Part shown: positions 25,134 through 34,807 of the stretch, one piece after another | How the letters are laid out: every line of letters starts with the position of its first letter | Position numbering within the stretch: position 1 is the stretch's first letter | Assembly: GCA_024684085.1 (NCBI GenBank) | Contig: JAIKXM010000041.1 | Location: forward strand, 1-39,749 | DNA from: Lachnospiraceae bacterium | GTDB taxonomy: Bacteria; Bacillota; Clostridia; Lachnospirales; Lachnospiraceae | Reading direction: 5' to 3' | Length of the DNA stretch: 39,749 bases | The notes under the pieces: model-generated | Databases searched by the model: none | What the model was told of the DNA's origin: nothing | The model's input: the letters and a program-made list of their open reading frames with translations, nothing else | Program-made: the position numbers and the translations under genes

Positions 25134-25149
25134 ATTGAAACGTTTTTAG
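25134..25149. promoter_or_regulatory. Third, imperfect operator copy upstream of the GH64 gene
   Basis: ATTGAAACGTTTTTAG matches the palindrome ATAAAAACGTTTTTAT found before the GH5 gene at 13 of 16 positions, with the central AAACGTTTTTA intact. It lies about 160 bp upstream of the GH64 start. TTTACA (25123-25128) and TTAGCA (25146-25151) at 17-bp spacing would place it between a weak -35 and -10. The region 25150-25290 between it and the ribosome site is AT-rich leader with no gene. Confidence 0.55.
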
Positions 25150-25307
25150 CAAATCTAAAAATAGTCCACCAAAACCGCGAAAAAAACTTAAAAAACTAAA
25201 AAAAAGACACCATTATAAATTTTTGTAAATTGTTTTGCGCCGTTCTCATCTGTTACGATTTGTTAAGAAAATATTACAAACATTTTCAAAAGAAGGAGAT
25301 TGGGGTT

Positions 25308-27728
<2,421 letters not shown>

Positions 27729-27972
27729 AAAAGCCCGTAATTGGGTGATCAAAGGTGCGCAGTCGGTTCACGTGGCGCGCACGATCAACCGGAGCGATCA
27801 GGCTTTCGGCTTGATGAATAAGTTTTTGACGGCGTGTGGGGGCATGCCTGATGAATATACGTGGGAAGGTTTTTCTTAGGGGTAAGAAAACTAAAGGTCG
27901 TTATTTTTTGAACGGATTCCGTATAACAGGATACGGTCAAAGACGATCAAATGAAGAGGGTTACATAGAGAG

Positions 27973-28004
27973 CGGGCTTTCGGATCATTCCGGAAGCCCG
28001 TTTT
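27973..28004 (+). terminator. Terminator in the gap after the GH64 gene
   Basis: CGGGCTTTCGGA (27973-27984) pairs with TTCCGGAAGCCCG (27988-28000) and is followed by TTTT. The 240 bp between the GH64 stop and this hairpin hold no gene I can support; an open frame at 27836-28024 runs into the terminator and has no ribosome site. Confidence 0.8.
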
Positions 28005-28051
28005 CGGTTGTGCGGATGACTTAAATAAATGACGAATGATCGCGGGAGAGT

Positions 28052-28098
28052 TATAATAAAAGAATGATCATGGAATGTGTAATGTGATAGCGATCACA
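28052..28098 (+). promoter_or_regulatory. Promoter and CRP-like site before the YgjV-like gene
   Basis: TATAAT (28052-28057) with TGACGA 16 bp upstream forms a likely promoter. TGTGATAGCGATCACA (28083-28098) is a perfect match to the CRP consensus TGTGA-N6-TCACA and lies between the probable start of transcription and the AGGAGG at 28103. In that position a CRP/FNR-family protein would repress. Confidence 0.5.
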
Positions 28099-28115
28099 GG
28101 TCAGGAGGCGATGTT

Positions 28116-28730
28116 ATGAACAGTATGATAGTTGAAGGGATCGGATATGTCGGTTCGGCACTCGTGGTAGTGTCGATGCTTATGACATCGGTCAAGAAGC
28201 TTAGGATCATCAACAGTATAGGCAGTGCTATTTTTGCATTCTATGCGCTCCTTATTCATTCATATCCTACGGCTATAATGAATATCTTCTTACTTATCAT
28301 CAATATTCATAATATCATCAGGTTAAAGCAGAATGAGAAGAATTACAATGTGATTGAGTGCTATAAGGATGAGAGTATCGTTCAGTTGTATCTGGGAGCC
28401 AATCTTGAGGATATACGCCGGTTTTTTCCTGATTTCGAGCTTGGAGGCGGGCATCTGAAGACATATCTTATATGTACAGGATCTCAGCCGGTGGGGATCA
28501 TGACAGGGGATGAACAGAGCGAAGAACGCTACGATATTGAGCTTGATTACACGACACCGATGTACCGCGATCTGTCTGTCGGAAACTTCCTGTTCGAGCA
28601 TCTGGATAAAAATAAAGGCTACAAAGTAATGAGCTTCTCAAGAGCATCGAATGACCACGAGAAATATCTCTTGCATATGAATTTTCATAAGACGGAAGAG
28701 GGGTATATAAGAGAAAGAGTATCTCCTTAA
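28116..28730 (+). CDS. YgjV-like membrane protein with C-terminal acyltransferase-like domain
   Basis: A 204-aa protein. The first 75 residues have three membrane helices (EGIGYVGSALVVVSMLMTS, INSIGSAIFAFYALLI, AIMNIFLLIINIHNIIRL) in the pattern of the YgjV family of inner membrane proteins. The C-terminal 120 residues are soluble: YLICTGSQPVGIMTGDE, DIELDYTTPMYRDLSVGNFLFEHL and a KGYKVMSFSRASNDHEKYLLHMNF end. This has the look of a divergent GNAT acetyltransferase fold (strand, hydrophobic turn, helix near the end). The reaction and substrate are unknown. ATG 28116 follows AGGAGG. A consensus CRP-type site lies in its leader. Confidence 0.75.
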   Translation: MNSMIVEGIGYVGSALVVVSMLMTSVKKLRIINSIGSAIFAFYALLIHSYPTAIMNIFLLIINIHNIIRLKQNEKNYNVIECYKDESIVQLYLGANLEDIRRFFPDFELGGGHLKTYLICTGSQPVGIMTGDEQSEERYDIELDYTTPMYRDLSVGNFLFEHLDKNKGYKVMSFSRASNDHEKYLLHMNFHKTEEGYIRERVSP

Positions 28731-28781
28731 TAAAATATTGAAAAATATATGAAACATAGGCCTTGGGTTTACAATAATTTA

Positions 28782-28809
28782 TTGACAAAAATCACATAAA
28801 TGGTAAAAT
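28782..28809 (+). promoter_or_regulatory. Promoter of pckA
   Basis: TTGACA (28782-28787) and TAAAAT (28804-28809) with 16-bp spacing form a strong sigma-A promoter, about 46 bp upstream of the pckA start. This suits a highly expressed central-metabolism gene. Confidence 0.75.
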
Positions 28810-28855
28810 CGGAAGTGTGTGGGTTTCACATGAATATAAGGAAAGAGGTAAGAAT

Positions 28856-30460
28856 ATGAAAGAAATCAATTTAACCAGTTATGGCATTACAGGCACAACT
28901 GAGATCGTTTACAATCCTTCATATGAGATGTTATATGAAGAAGAGACCAAGGCAGGCCTTGAGGGCTTCGAAGTAGGTCAGAAGACAGAGCTTGATGCTG
29001 TCAACGTTATGACAGGTATTTACACAGGCCGTTCACCTAAAGATAAGTATATCGTTGTAGATGAGAACTCTAAGGATACAGTTTGGTGGACAACTGATGA
29101 GTATAAGAATGATAACCATCCTATGACAGAAGAAGTTTGGGCAGCTGTTAAGGATATCGCTAAGAAAGAGCTCTGCAATAAGAGACTCTTCGTTGTAGAT
29201 GCATTCTGCGGTGCTAACAAGGACACACGTATGGCTGTTCGTTTCATCGTTGAAGTAGCTTGGCAGGCACATTTCATTAAGAACATGTTCATCCAGCCTA
29301 CAGATGCTGAGCTTGAGACATTTGAGCCTGATTTCGTAGTATACAATGCTTCAAAGGCTAAGGTAGAGAACTACAAGGAGTTAGGTATTAACTCAGAGAC
29401 ATGTGTAGCTTTCAACATCACAAGCCGTGAGCAGGTTATCATCAATACATGGTACGGCGGAGAGATGAAGAAGGGTATGTTCTCAATGATGAACTACTAC
29501 CTTCCTCTTAAGGGTATTGCTTCAATGCACTGTTCAGCAAATACAGATATGAACGGTGAGAACACAGCAGTATTCTTCGGTCTTTCAGGAACAGGTAAGA
29601 CAACTCTTTCAACAGATCCTAAGAGACTTCTTATCGGTGATGATGAGCACGGTTGGGATGACAACGGCGTATTCAACTTCGAAGGTGGTTGCTATGCTAA
29701 GGTTATCGGTCTTGATAAGGAATCAGAGCCCGATATCTACAACGCTATCAAGAGAGACGCTCTGTTAGAGAACGTTACTGTTGATGCAGAAGGTAAGATT
29801 GATTTCGATGATAAGAGTGTAACAGAGAATACACGTGTATCTTATCCTATTAACCATATTACTAACATTGTTAAGCCTATTTCAGCAGGCCCTGCAGCTA
29901 AGAACGTAATCTTCTTATCAGCAGATGCATTCGGAGTACTTCCTCCTGTTTCTATCCTGACACCTGAGCAGACAAAGTACTACTTCCTTTCAGGTTTCAC
30001 AGCTAAGCTTGCAGGTACAGAGAGAGGTATCACAGAGCCTACTCCTACATTCTCAGCTTGCTTCGGTCAGGCATTCCTTGAGCTTCATCCTACAAAGTAT
30101 GCTGAAGAGCTTGTTAAGAAGATGGAGAAGAGCGGTGCTAAGGCTTACCTTGTTAACACAGGTTGGAACGGAACAGGTAAGAGAATCACAATTAAGGATA
30201 CAAGAGGTATCATCGATGCTATCCTTTCAGGTGATATCAAAAAGGCTCCTACAAAGCAGATCCCTGTATTCAACTTTGAAGTTCCTACAGAGCTTCCCGG
30301 AGTTGATCCTGCAATCCTTGATCCCAGAGATACATATGCTAATGTTAAGGATTGGGAAGACAAGGCAGCTGATCTTGCTCAGAGATTCAACAACAACTTC
30401 AAGAAGTATGAGAGCAATGAGGCCGGTAAGGCTTTAGTATCAGCAGGTCCTCAGCTTTAA
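28856..30460 (+). CDS. pckA: Phosphoenolpyruvate carboxykinase (ATP)
   Basis: A 535-aa enzyme that interconverts oxaloacetate plus ATP with PEP, CO2 and ADP; in anaerobes it often runs toward oxaloacetate to fix CO2 on the way to succinate. The length is typical of ATP-type PEPCK. Visible family motifs are [14 protein letters not shown], the Mn-binding MHCSAN, the kinase P-loop GLSGTGKTT (residues 242-250), [11 protein letters not shown], and [11 protein letters not shown] near the C-terminus. The GTG at 28817 in the same frame is not the start; GAAAGAGG fits ATG 28856. Codon use is strongly biased (TCA, ACA, CTT), as expected for high expression. It has its own promoter and a strong terminator. 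Confidence 0.97.
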   Translation: MKEINLTSYGITGTTEIVYNPSYEMLYEEETKAGLEGFEVGQKTELDAVNVMTGIYTGRSPKDKYIVVDENSKDTVWWTTDEYKNDNHPMTEEVWAAVKDIAKKELCNKRLFVVDAFCGANKDTRMAVRFIVEVAWQAHFIKNMFIQPTDAELETFEPDFVVYNASKAKVENYKELGINSETCVAFNITSREQVIINTWYGGEMKKGMFSMMNYYLPLKGIASMHCSANTDMNGENTAVFFGLSGTGKTTLSTDPKRLLIGDDEHGWDDNGVFNFEGGCYAKVIGLDKESEPDIYNAIKRDALLENVTVDAEGKIDFDDKSVTENTRVSYPINHITNIVKPISAGPAAKNVIFLSADAFGVLPPVSILTPEQTKYYFLSGFTAKLAGTERGITEPTPTFSACFGQAFLELHPTKYAEELVKKMEKSGAKAYLVNTGWNGTGKRITIKDTRGIIDAILSGDIKKAPTKQIPVFNFEVPTELPGVDPAILDPRDTYANVKDWEDKAADLAQRFNNNFKKYESNEAGKALVSAGPQL

Positions 30461-30527
30461 TCCTAACTCATTAGACTGATAAGATATCAGATTAATGATC
30501 AGCTTGATTATCTGATTGATTAAGTTA

Positions 30528-30559
30528 AACCCCCGACACACGGATATGTGTCGGGGGTT
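30528..30559 (+). terminator. Strong terminator after pckA
   Basis: AACCCCCGACACA (30528-30540), loop CGGATA, TGTGTCGGGGGTT (30547-30559), then ATTTATTT. Perfect 13-bp stem. The A-rich run on its left side lets it work also for the minus-strand gene coming from 33707. Confidence 0.92.
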
Positions 30560-30707
30560 ATTTATTTAATAGAAAATTGCTTTCTATTAAATAAATAACG
30601 CTCCGCTAAGGATGCGCACTCGCGCGAAAGGAAGACGATGCTAAAGCATCCGCGCTCGGCGCGAGAATGTCGCAAGCGACATTCTTATTTACGTAATAGA
30701 AAATTGC
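30559..30707. repeat. Palindromic repeat element, copy 1 (after pckA terminator)
   Basis: The element starts on the terminator's T-tail. TATTTATTTAATAGAAA (30559-30575), loop ATTGC, and its exact reverse complement (30581-30597) form a 17-bp perfect stem. A core at 30598-30629 (ACGCTCCGC...AAGGATGCGC...CTCGCGCGAAA) follows and is shared with copy 2. Further stems are CTCGCGC/GCGCGAG (30619-30625/30659-30665) enclosing GATGC/GCATC (30637-30641/30646-30650), and GAATGTCG/CGACATTC (30665-30672/30677-30684). The 14-mer TAATAGAAAATTGC occurs at both ends (30567-30580 and 30694-30707). No coding capacity. Confidence 0.75.
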
Positions 30708-30749
30708 CGTTCTGAGGGCTTTTTAGAAACTGTTTGAATGTAAATGATA

Positions 30750-33707
30750 TTATCTGCAACTAACTTCGTAGATGCTGTGACGGCCGATCACATAGCAGGC
30801 ATTCGAAGAGCTTATAACCGAATATGCATCTTCGGGAACGGGATAGCGTTCTGTAAGGACTCCGTCTTCATAGATATTAAGGCTGTCTTCGACAGTGCGG
30901 ACCGTTCTTTGGTCTTTGCTTATGTCAGCACCGTATTTGCCGGAGAAGGCAACCTTCTTATGCGAGGTATAATTACCGAACTTGTCCGTATCACACAGTA
31001 AGGTGGTGTTGGTCGAATCATCCGTAAGGATAATACGTTCGCCGGCACAGAAGTTACCTAGCCTTAAGCTTCTGGCAAGGTCAATGGTGGCCTCAATTGC
31101 CGTACAGCCATCGGGCGCTACATAGTATTCACTTATCTTTCTGTCGCGGATGTTATCGAACATACCGGGATAATCCATTTCTGCAGGTCGGATAATATGT
31201 GTGAACTCCGGTTTATATTCTGATCGTGCAAGCTCTGTCATTGTACTGTAGGGAGCCTTTGGATCAAATGCATATGTTTTTTCACTACGTTTGTAGAACC
31301 AGGCGAAGAAGGGGTGGAAGTTCTTCCAGTCATGTACAAGAACAGACTGTCCCGGAACAGTGGTCTTAAGTGCCGAATAATCAGCAGCGACTATCATATT
31401 ACCCTGCGTGTCGAAAGAGAGGGCTGACGGATAAAAATGAATGCTTAAGACTGTTGTGACCTTGCCTGATATATGATCATATCTGTAGATCGTCTTGGTG
31501 AGCTTGTCGCACCAATAGAGATCGTCGTTCGGTGCGACGGTCACACCCTGTATGAAGTCATATCCTTCCGTGATCTGTCTGTAGGTCACCTTGTCGTACT
31601 CGATCAGCTTGCCGGATACATCTGCGAATCCGTATCCGGTTCCGCTGTTACCTTTAACTGTAAGCAAAGCATATTCCGCGTTCTTTGCGGTGAATCCCGT
31701 AGTCATGTCTTTGAGCGAGAGAGTGAAGGTATACTGCATCTGCGCCTTATTGTGCAGATTCCTGAAGGTGATATCCTTGCAGTTGTATAAACGGATTCCG
31801 TGGTCGAATGTCTTGGCAACGGCTACGACGCGGAAGAGGAAATAATTAACGATATTGATATTACTGCAATCCGACATCTCTATTGGAAGGCAATCGAGTC
31901 CTTCTGCTTTTTCTTCCTCGGTCTGAAGACCATAGATAGTCAGATTCTTAACATTCTTCATCTTGATCTCATGTCTTACATGATGCTCAAGAGATACCTG
32001 ATACATATTCGTCTTTGTCTCAGTGTCTGTGATAAGGATGCCCGCTTCCGCATAGGGACTTGCGCTCCAGATGTCCTTGAAGGTTCCTCCGCCGTCTTCG
32101 GTGATCCACAGACTGCTGTACTGATAATCCCAGATTCTGTCGGGATCATAATCGGCGGTTCTTGAAGGATTGTATAAGGTCGCAAAGGCATTGTGTCCGT
32201 CACGGTACATAAGGCCGTGACCGCCCATGAACTTAACATCATTCATGTAGGAAGCTGCATTTGCTCTCCAGCATATGCCAACGGCTCTTGGATTCTTGCC
32301 GGCGGTATCGATACCTATGCCTGATAGATACACGTTAACTCCTTTGACGGTATCTACGACAGGTTTTGGAGTTCCGAATCCGGAGAAAGCAGGTTCGTCG
32401 TCGGTAATGATGATCTGAGTCGTTATCGGTGACATTCCTATGACAGTAGTGTCATTTTTGATCGTAAGCGTATCAGTGATACGGTATATCCCCTGAGGGA
32501 AGAACAGCTTGGACTCTGAATCAAGTGCCCTCTGAAGCGCTTCGGTATCATCCGTAACACCATCACCCACGGCACCGTATCTGATTACCGATACACATTC
32601 TCTGAGAGCCGGTACTGCCGGTATATCGCAGGGAAGTGTATCTAAAGTCGGTAGAGAATCTATTGAAGAAATATGTATATCTTCCTTGAAAGCGCCCATC
32701 TTACCGTTATCCTCTGCGCAATAGCCACAGGTATAATCTGTGATGAGACATAAGTCTTCATTTAGACGCAAATAAGAATTGCTGTCTTTTTTGCGATTAA
32801 GGATGGGAACATTACGGCAATAGACATCCTTAAGGTTGACCTGCTGGATCGCTGCGGTCTCCATGCAGATGGTGAATGCCGAATCGGAGATGTCCTCAAG
32901 GATACAGTCTTCGAGGTACAGCTTCTCCCAGGCATCTTCGTACAGATCGAATGCCCTGGGTGTGTTGGATATATGGAGCCTGAAGCCCGTGAAGCCTGTA
33001 CGTGAAGTCAGTATCGCGGCTTCGGTCTGAGAATCAAAGCGTGAATCCAACAGAATAAAAGGCCATCCGGGAGACGTCATACGGCATATCATTCCGTAGC
33101 GCCCGCCTGTGAAGGTTAAGTCCTCCATCTCGTTGCCAACATCGAACATACCGGCAAGTCCGCCTGCGAGGTCGAAGTGGCAATGGCTTATAAAGCCGTG
33201 CTGGGCGAAATGCGCCCTGATGCAGATGGCGTAGGGATTGTTATCTTCGATCTTGAAGTCTATATTACTGAGAGCACTGTAAAAAGTACCTGCATTCGCA
33301 TCTCTTGGCTCGTCGAGCGTGTAATCGCGCTCGCCAATGAACCAGAACATATAATTGGCACCTGGATATCCCTCAATGAATGCAGCTGCGGGATCATCAG
33401 AACCCGTAGTTCCGCCACGGAAGTAAGGTGTTGAAGCAGGGATATAGAACATAGGCCGTTTACTGCCGTAACCGATCAGGCGGACGGCAGGAGGAATACG
33501 AACGGTCGAGCATATGGGATATATGCCTTCGGGGATATAGATGATGCCGTAGCACTGCTCCCGGATAAGTCTTCCGATCGCGTCCTGAAGAATGGGAGCG
33601 ACATCATCGGGATGTGAATCAAGCTCGGGAAATTCCTCGGGAGTAAAGAAGATTCCCATCGGATCATCGGGCTTGTTAAGATAAACAGATTGTCTGCAAG
33701 TATACAT
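30750..33707 (-). CDS. Twin beta-helix (pectate lyase superfamily, GH55-like) protein with propeller-like tail
   Basis: A 985-aa protein. Residues about 20-330 and 370-690 each look like a right-handed beta-helix of the Pectate_lyase_3 type: the second begins SVIRYGAVGDGVTDDTEALQRAL, and both contain IYIPEG(I)YP or LFFPQGIYRI. Two such helices in tandem are the layout of GH55 beta-1,3-glucanases, so a glucan substrate would match the GH5 and GH64 neighbours; pectin or rhamnan lyases are alternatives. About 700-985 resembles an SMP-30/NHL beta-propeller (DFIQGVTVAPNDDLYWCDKLTKTIYRYD). There is no signal peptide, so it would act inside the cell or leave by an unusual route. Minus-strand ATG at 33705-33707 follows AAGGGAAGG. 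It stands alone. Confidence 0.75.
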   Translation of the reverse strand: MYTCRQSVYLNKPDDPMGIFFTPEEFPELDSHPDDVAPILQDAIGRLIREQCYGIIYIPEGIYPICSTVRIPPAVRLIGYGSKRPMFYIPASTPYFRGGTTGSDDPAAAFIEGYPGANYMFWFIGERDYTLDEPRDANAGTFYSALSNIDFKIEDNNPYAICIRAHFAQHGFISHCHFDLAGGLAGMFDVGNEMEDLTFTGGRYGMICRMTSPGWPFILLDSRFDSQTEAAILTSRTGFTGFRLHISNTPRAFDLYEDAWEKLYLEDCILEDISDSAFTICMETAAIQQVNLKDVYCRNVPILNRKKDSNSYLRLNEDLCLITDYTCGYCAEDNGKMGAFKEDIHISSIDSLPTLDTLPCDIPAVPALRECVSVIRYGAVGDGVTDDTEALQRALDSESKLFFPQGIYRITDTLTIKNDTTVIGMSPITTQIIITDDEPAFSGFGTPKPVVDTVKGVNVYLSGIGIDTAGKNPRAVGICWRANAASYMNDVKFMGGHGLMYRDGHNAFATLYNPSRTADYDPDRIWDYQYSSLWITEDGGGTFKDIWSASPYAEAGILITDTETKTNMYQVSLEHHVRHEIKMKNVKNLTIYGLQTEEEKAEGLDCLPIEMSDCSNINIVNYFLFRVVAVAKTFDHGIRLYNCKDITFRNLHNKAQMQYTFTLSLKDMTTGFTAKNAEYALLTVKGNSGTGYGFADVSGKLIEYDKVTYRQITEGYDFIQGVTVAPNDDLYWCDKLTKTIYRYDHISGKVTTVLSIHFYPSALSFDTQGNMIVAADYSALKTTVPGQSVLVHDWKNFHPFFAWFYKRSEKTYAFDPKAPYSTMTELARSEYKPEFTHIIRPAEMDYPGMFDNIRDRKISEYYVAPDGCTAIEATIDLARSLRLGNFCAGERIILTDDSTNTTLLCDTDKFGNYTSHKKVAFSGKYGADISKDQRTVRTVEDSLNIYEDGVLTERYPVPEDAYSVISSSNACYVIGRHSIYEVSCR

Positions 33708-33794
33708 GATTTTTAACCTTCCCTTATTAATGTATTATACAATTTTAACATATGTTCAGGGACTTAGAAACAGTATAGTTATTACATTTTGCAC

Positions 33795-33823
33795 TTGCCT
33801 GATCTTGTCAAAAATGGTACTAT
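33795..33823 (+). promoter_or_regulatory. Promoter of the purO-purH operon
   Basis: TTGCCT (33795-33800) and TACTAT (33818-33823) at 17-bp spacing, immediately before the riboswitch. The transcription start would fall near 33830, so the whole aptamer is in the leader. Confidence 0.6.
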
Positions 33824-33828
33824 GATGG

Positions 33829-33911
33829 CATATACGACTGACGGAAATACATTGAAATGTATGTGGAATTAACCACGTGGAGTATATGAAAGATAGCCGA
33901 CCGTCTGGGCG
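33829..33911 (+). promoter_or_regulatory. ZTP (pfl-type) riboswitch aptamer
   Basis: The leader contains ACGACTGACGGAAA (from 33834), a GTGG-AATTAA-CCAC hairpin, GTGGAGTATA, and GCCGACCGTCTGGGC (33896-33910). This matches the ZTP riboswitch layout as I recall it (GACUGGCGGAAA ... CCACC/GGGAG ... GCCGACCGCCUGGGC). Here GACGG (33840-33844) pairs with CCGTC (33901-33905) where family members usually show GGCGG/CCGCC: a compensatory change that keeps pairing. ZTP and ZMP (AICAR) signal folate shortage. The gene controlled, AICAR transformylase with IMP cyclohydrolase, uses ZMP directly, which fits. Confidence 0.8.
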
Positions 33912-33940
33912 CTGCAAGTGGCTCAGTCTGCCGGTTTTTT
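33900..33940 (+). terminator. Riboswitch-controlled terminator
   Basis: ACCG and TCTGGGC (33900-33910) can pair with GCTCAGT...CGGT (33921-33935), followed by TTTTTT. The 5' arm is the CCGTCTGGGC segment of the aptamer, so ligand binding and termination exclude each other: an ON switch. Confidence 0.75.
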
Positions 33941-34008
33941 ATGTAATTAGGAAGTTCCTTCCTAATTACATAAAAAACGCTCCGCAAAGGATGCGCACTC
34001 GCGCGAAA
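33935..34008. repeat. Palindromic repeat element, copy 2 (after riboswitch terminator)
   Basis: TTTTTTATGTAATTAGGAA (33935-33953), loop GTTCC, and its exact reverse complement (33959-33977) form a 19-bp perfect stem that begins on the terminator T-run. The core at 33977-34008 is the same as in copy 1 (30598-30629) with one base different in 32. The stem sequence is unrelated to copy 1, and the later stems of copy 1 are missing. The rest of the gap to purO (34009-34065) holds only the ribosome site. Confidence 0.75.
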
Positions 34009-34065
34009 TGTAGATGTGAACACAACTTGTGGCAGTATCGATAACAGAGAAATGGAGAAAGTGCT

Positions 34066-34782
34066 ATGAAGAAAGACAACATCGCTAACTTATTATGCGG
34101 CAATCCTTATCCCGGAAGAGGGATCATCATCGGTAAGACAGCAGACGGAAGGCAGGCAGTTACAGCTTACTTCATTATGGGAAGAAGCGTTAACAGCCGT
34201 AACAGAGTATTCGTGGAAGAGGGCGCAGGTATCAGAACAGAAGCTTTTGATCCCAGCAAACTGACAGATCCGTCACTTATAATCTACGCACCCATAAGAG
34301 TGCTTGGCAATAAGACTATCGTGACCAACGGTGATCAAACTGATACAGTATATGAGGGAATGGATAAGCAACTGACATTTGAGCAGTCTCTCAGAAGCAG
34401 GGAGTTCGAGCCTGACGGACCGAATTACACACCTCGTATATCAGGTGTACTTCATATCGAGAACGGTCAGTTCAATTATGCAATGAGCATTCTTAAGAGC
34501 AATAACGGTAATCCCGCAGCTTGCAACAGATATACTTTCGCATATTCGGATCCTGTTGCAGGAGAGGGACACTTCATCCACACTTATATGAGCGACGGCG
34601 ATCCCCTTCCTTCATTCGAGGGCGAGCCTGAGTGGATCGACATTGAGGGCAATATTGACGAGTTCACAGATATGCTGTGGAACAATCTTAATGAGGACAA
34701 TAAGGTAAGTCTTTTTGTAAGATATATTGATATCGCAACAGGCAAGACAGAGACAAGGATCGTTAATAAGAACGTTAAGTAA
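34066..34782 (+). CDS. purO: IMP cyclohydrolase (PurO-type)
   Basis: A 238-aa enzyme for the last step of purine synthesis, closing FAICAR to IMP. The sequence shows the PurO family pattern: GNPYPGRGIIIGKTADG near the N-terminus, MGRSVNSRNRVF, IIYAPIRV, YTPRISGVL and HTYMSDGDPLPSFEGEP. PurO was first known from archaea and is unrelated to the cyclohydrolase domain of bifunctional PurH; some Clostridia use it instead. ATG 34066 follows a weak GGAGAAAG site. It is 25 bp from the transformylase gene, and both lie behind the ZTP-type riboswitch. Confidence 0.92.
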   Translation: MKKDNIANLLCGNPYPGRGIIIGKTADGRQAVTAYFIMGRSVNSRNRVFVEEGAGIRTEAFDPSKLTDPSLIIYAPIRVLGNKTIVTNGDQTDTVYEGMDKQLTFEQSLRSREFEPDGPNYTPRISGVLHIENGQFNYAMSILKSNNGNPAACNRYTFAYSDPVAGEGHFIHTYMSDGDPLPSFEGEPEWIDIEGNIDEFTDMLWNNLNEDNKVSLFVRYIDIATGKTETRIVNKNVK

Positions 34783-34807
34783 TATAGTACGAGAGAGGAT
34801 AATATCT

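Noticed and set aside
27836..28024. 62-aa frame after the GH64 gene
   Set aside because: It lacks a ribosome site and runs through a clear terminator hairpin, so it is not a gene.
30009..30437. 142-aa open frame in another frame of pckA
   Set aside because: The strong codon bias of pckA leaves alternate frames open; the product is low-complexity (Leu, Arg, Ser, Gln) with no start signal.
30598..30707. CRISPR-like or small RNA gene reading of the repeat-rich stretch
   Set aside because: There are no regularly spaced repeats with unique spacers, and no promoter is seen; an inserted palindromic element explains it better.
33820..34023. 67-aa minus-strand frame over the riboswitch
   Set aside because: The region is explained by the aptamer, the terminator and the repeat element; the frame has no start signal.
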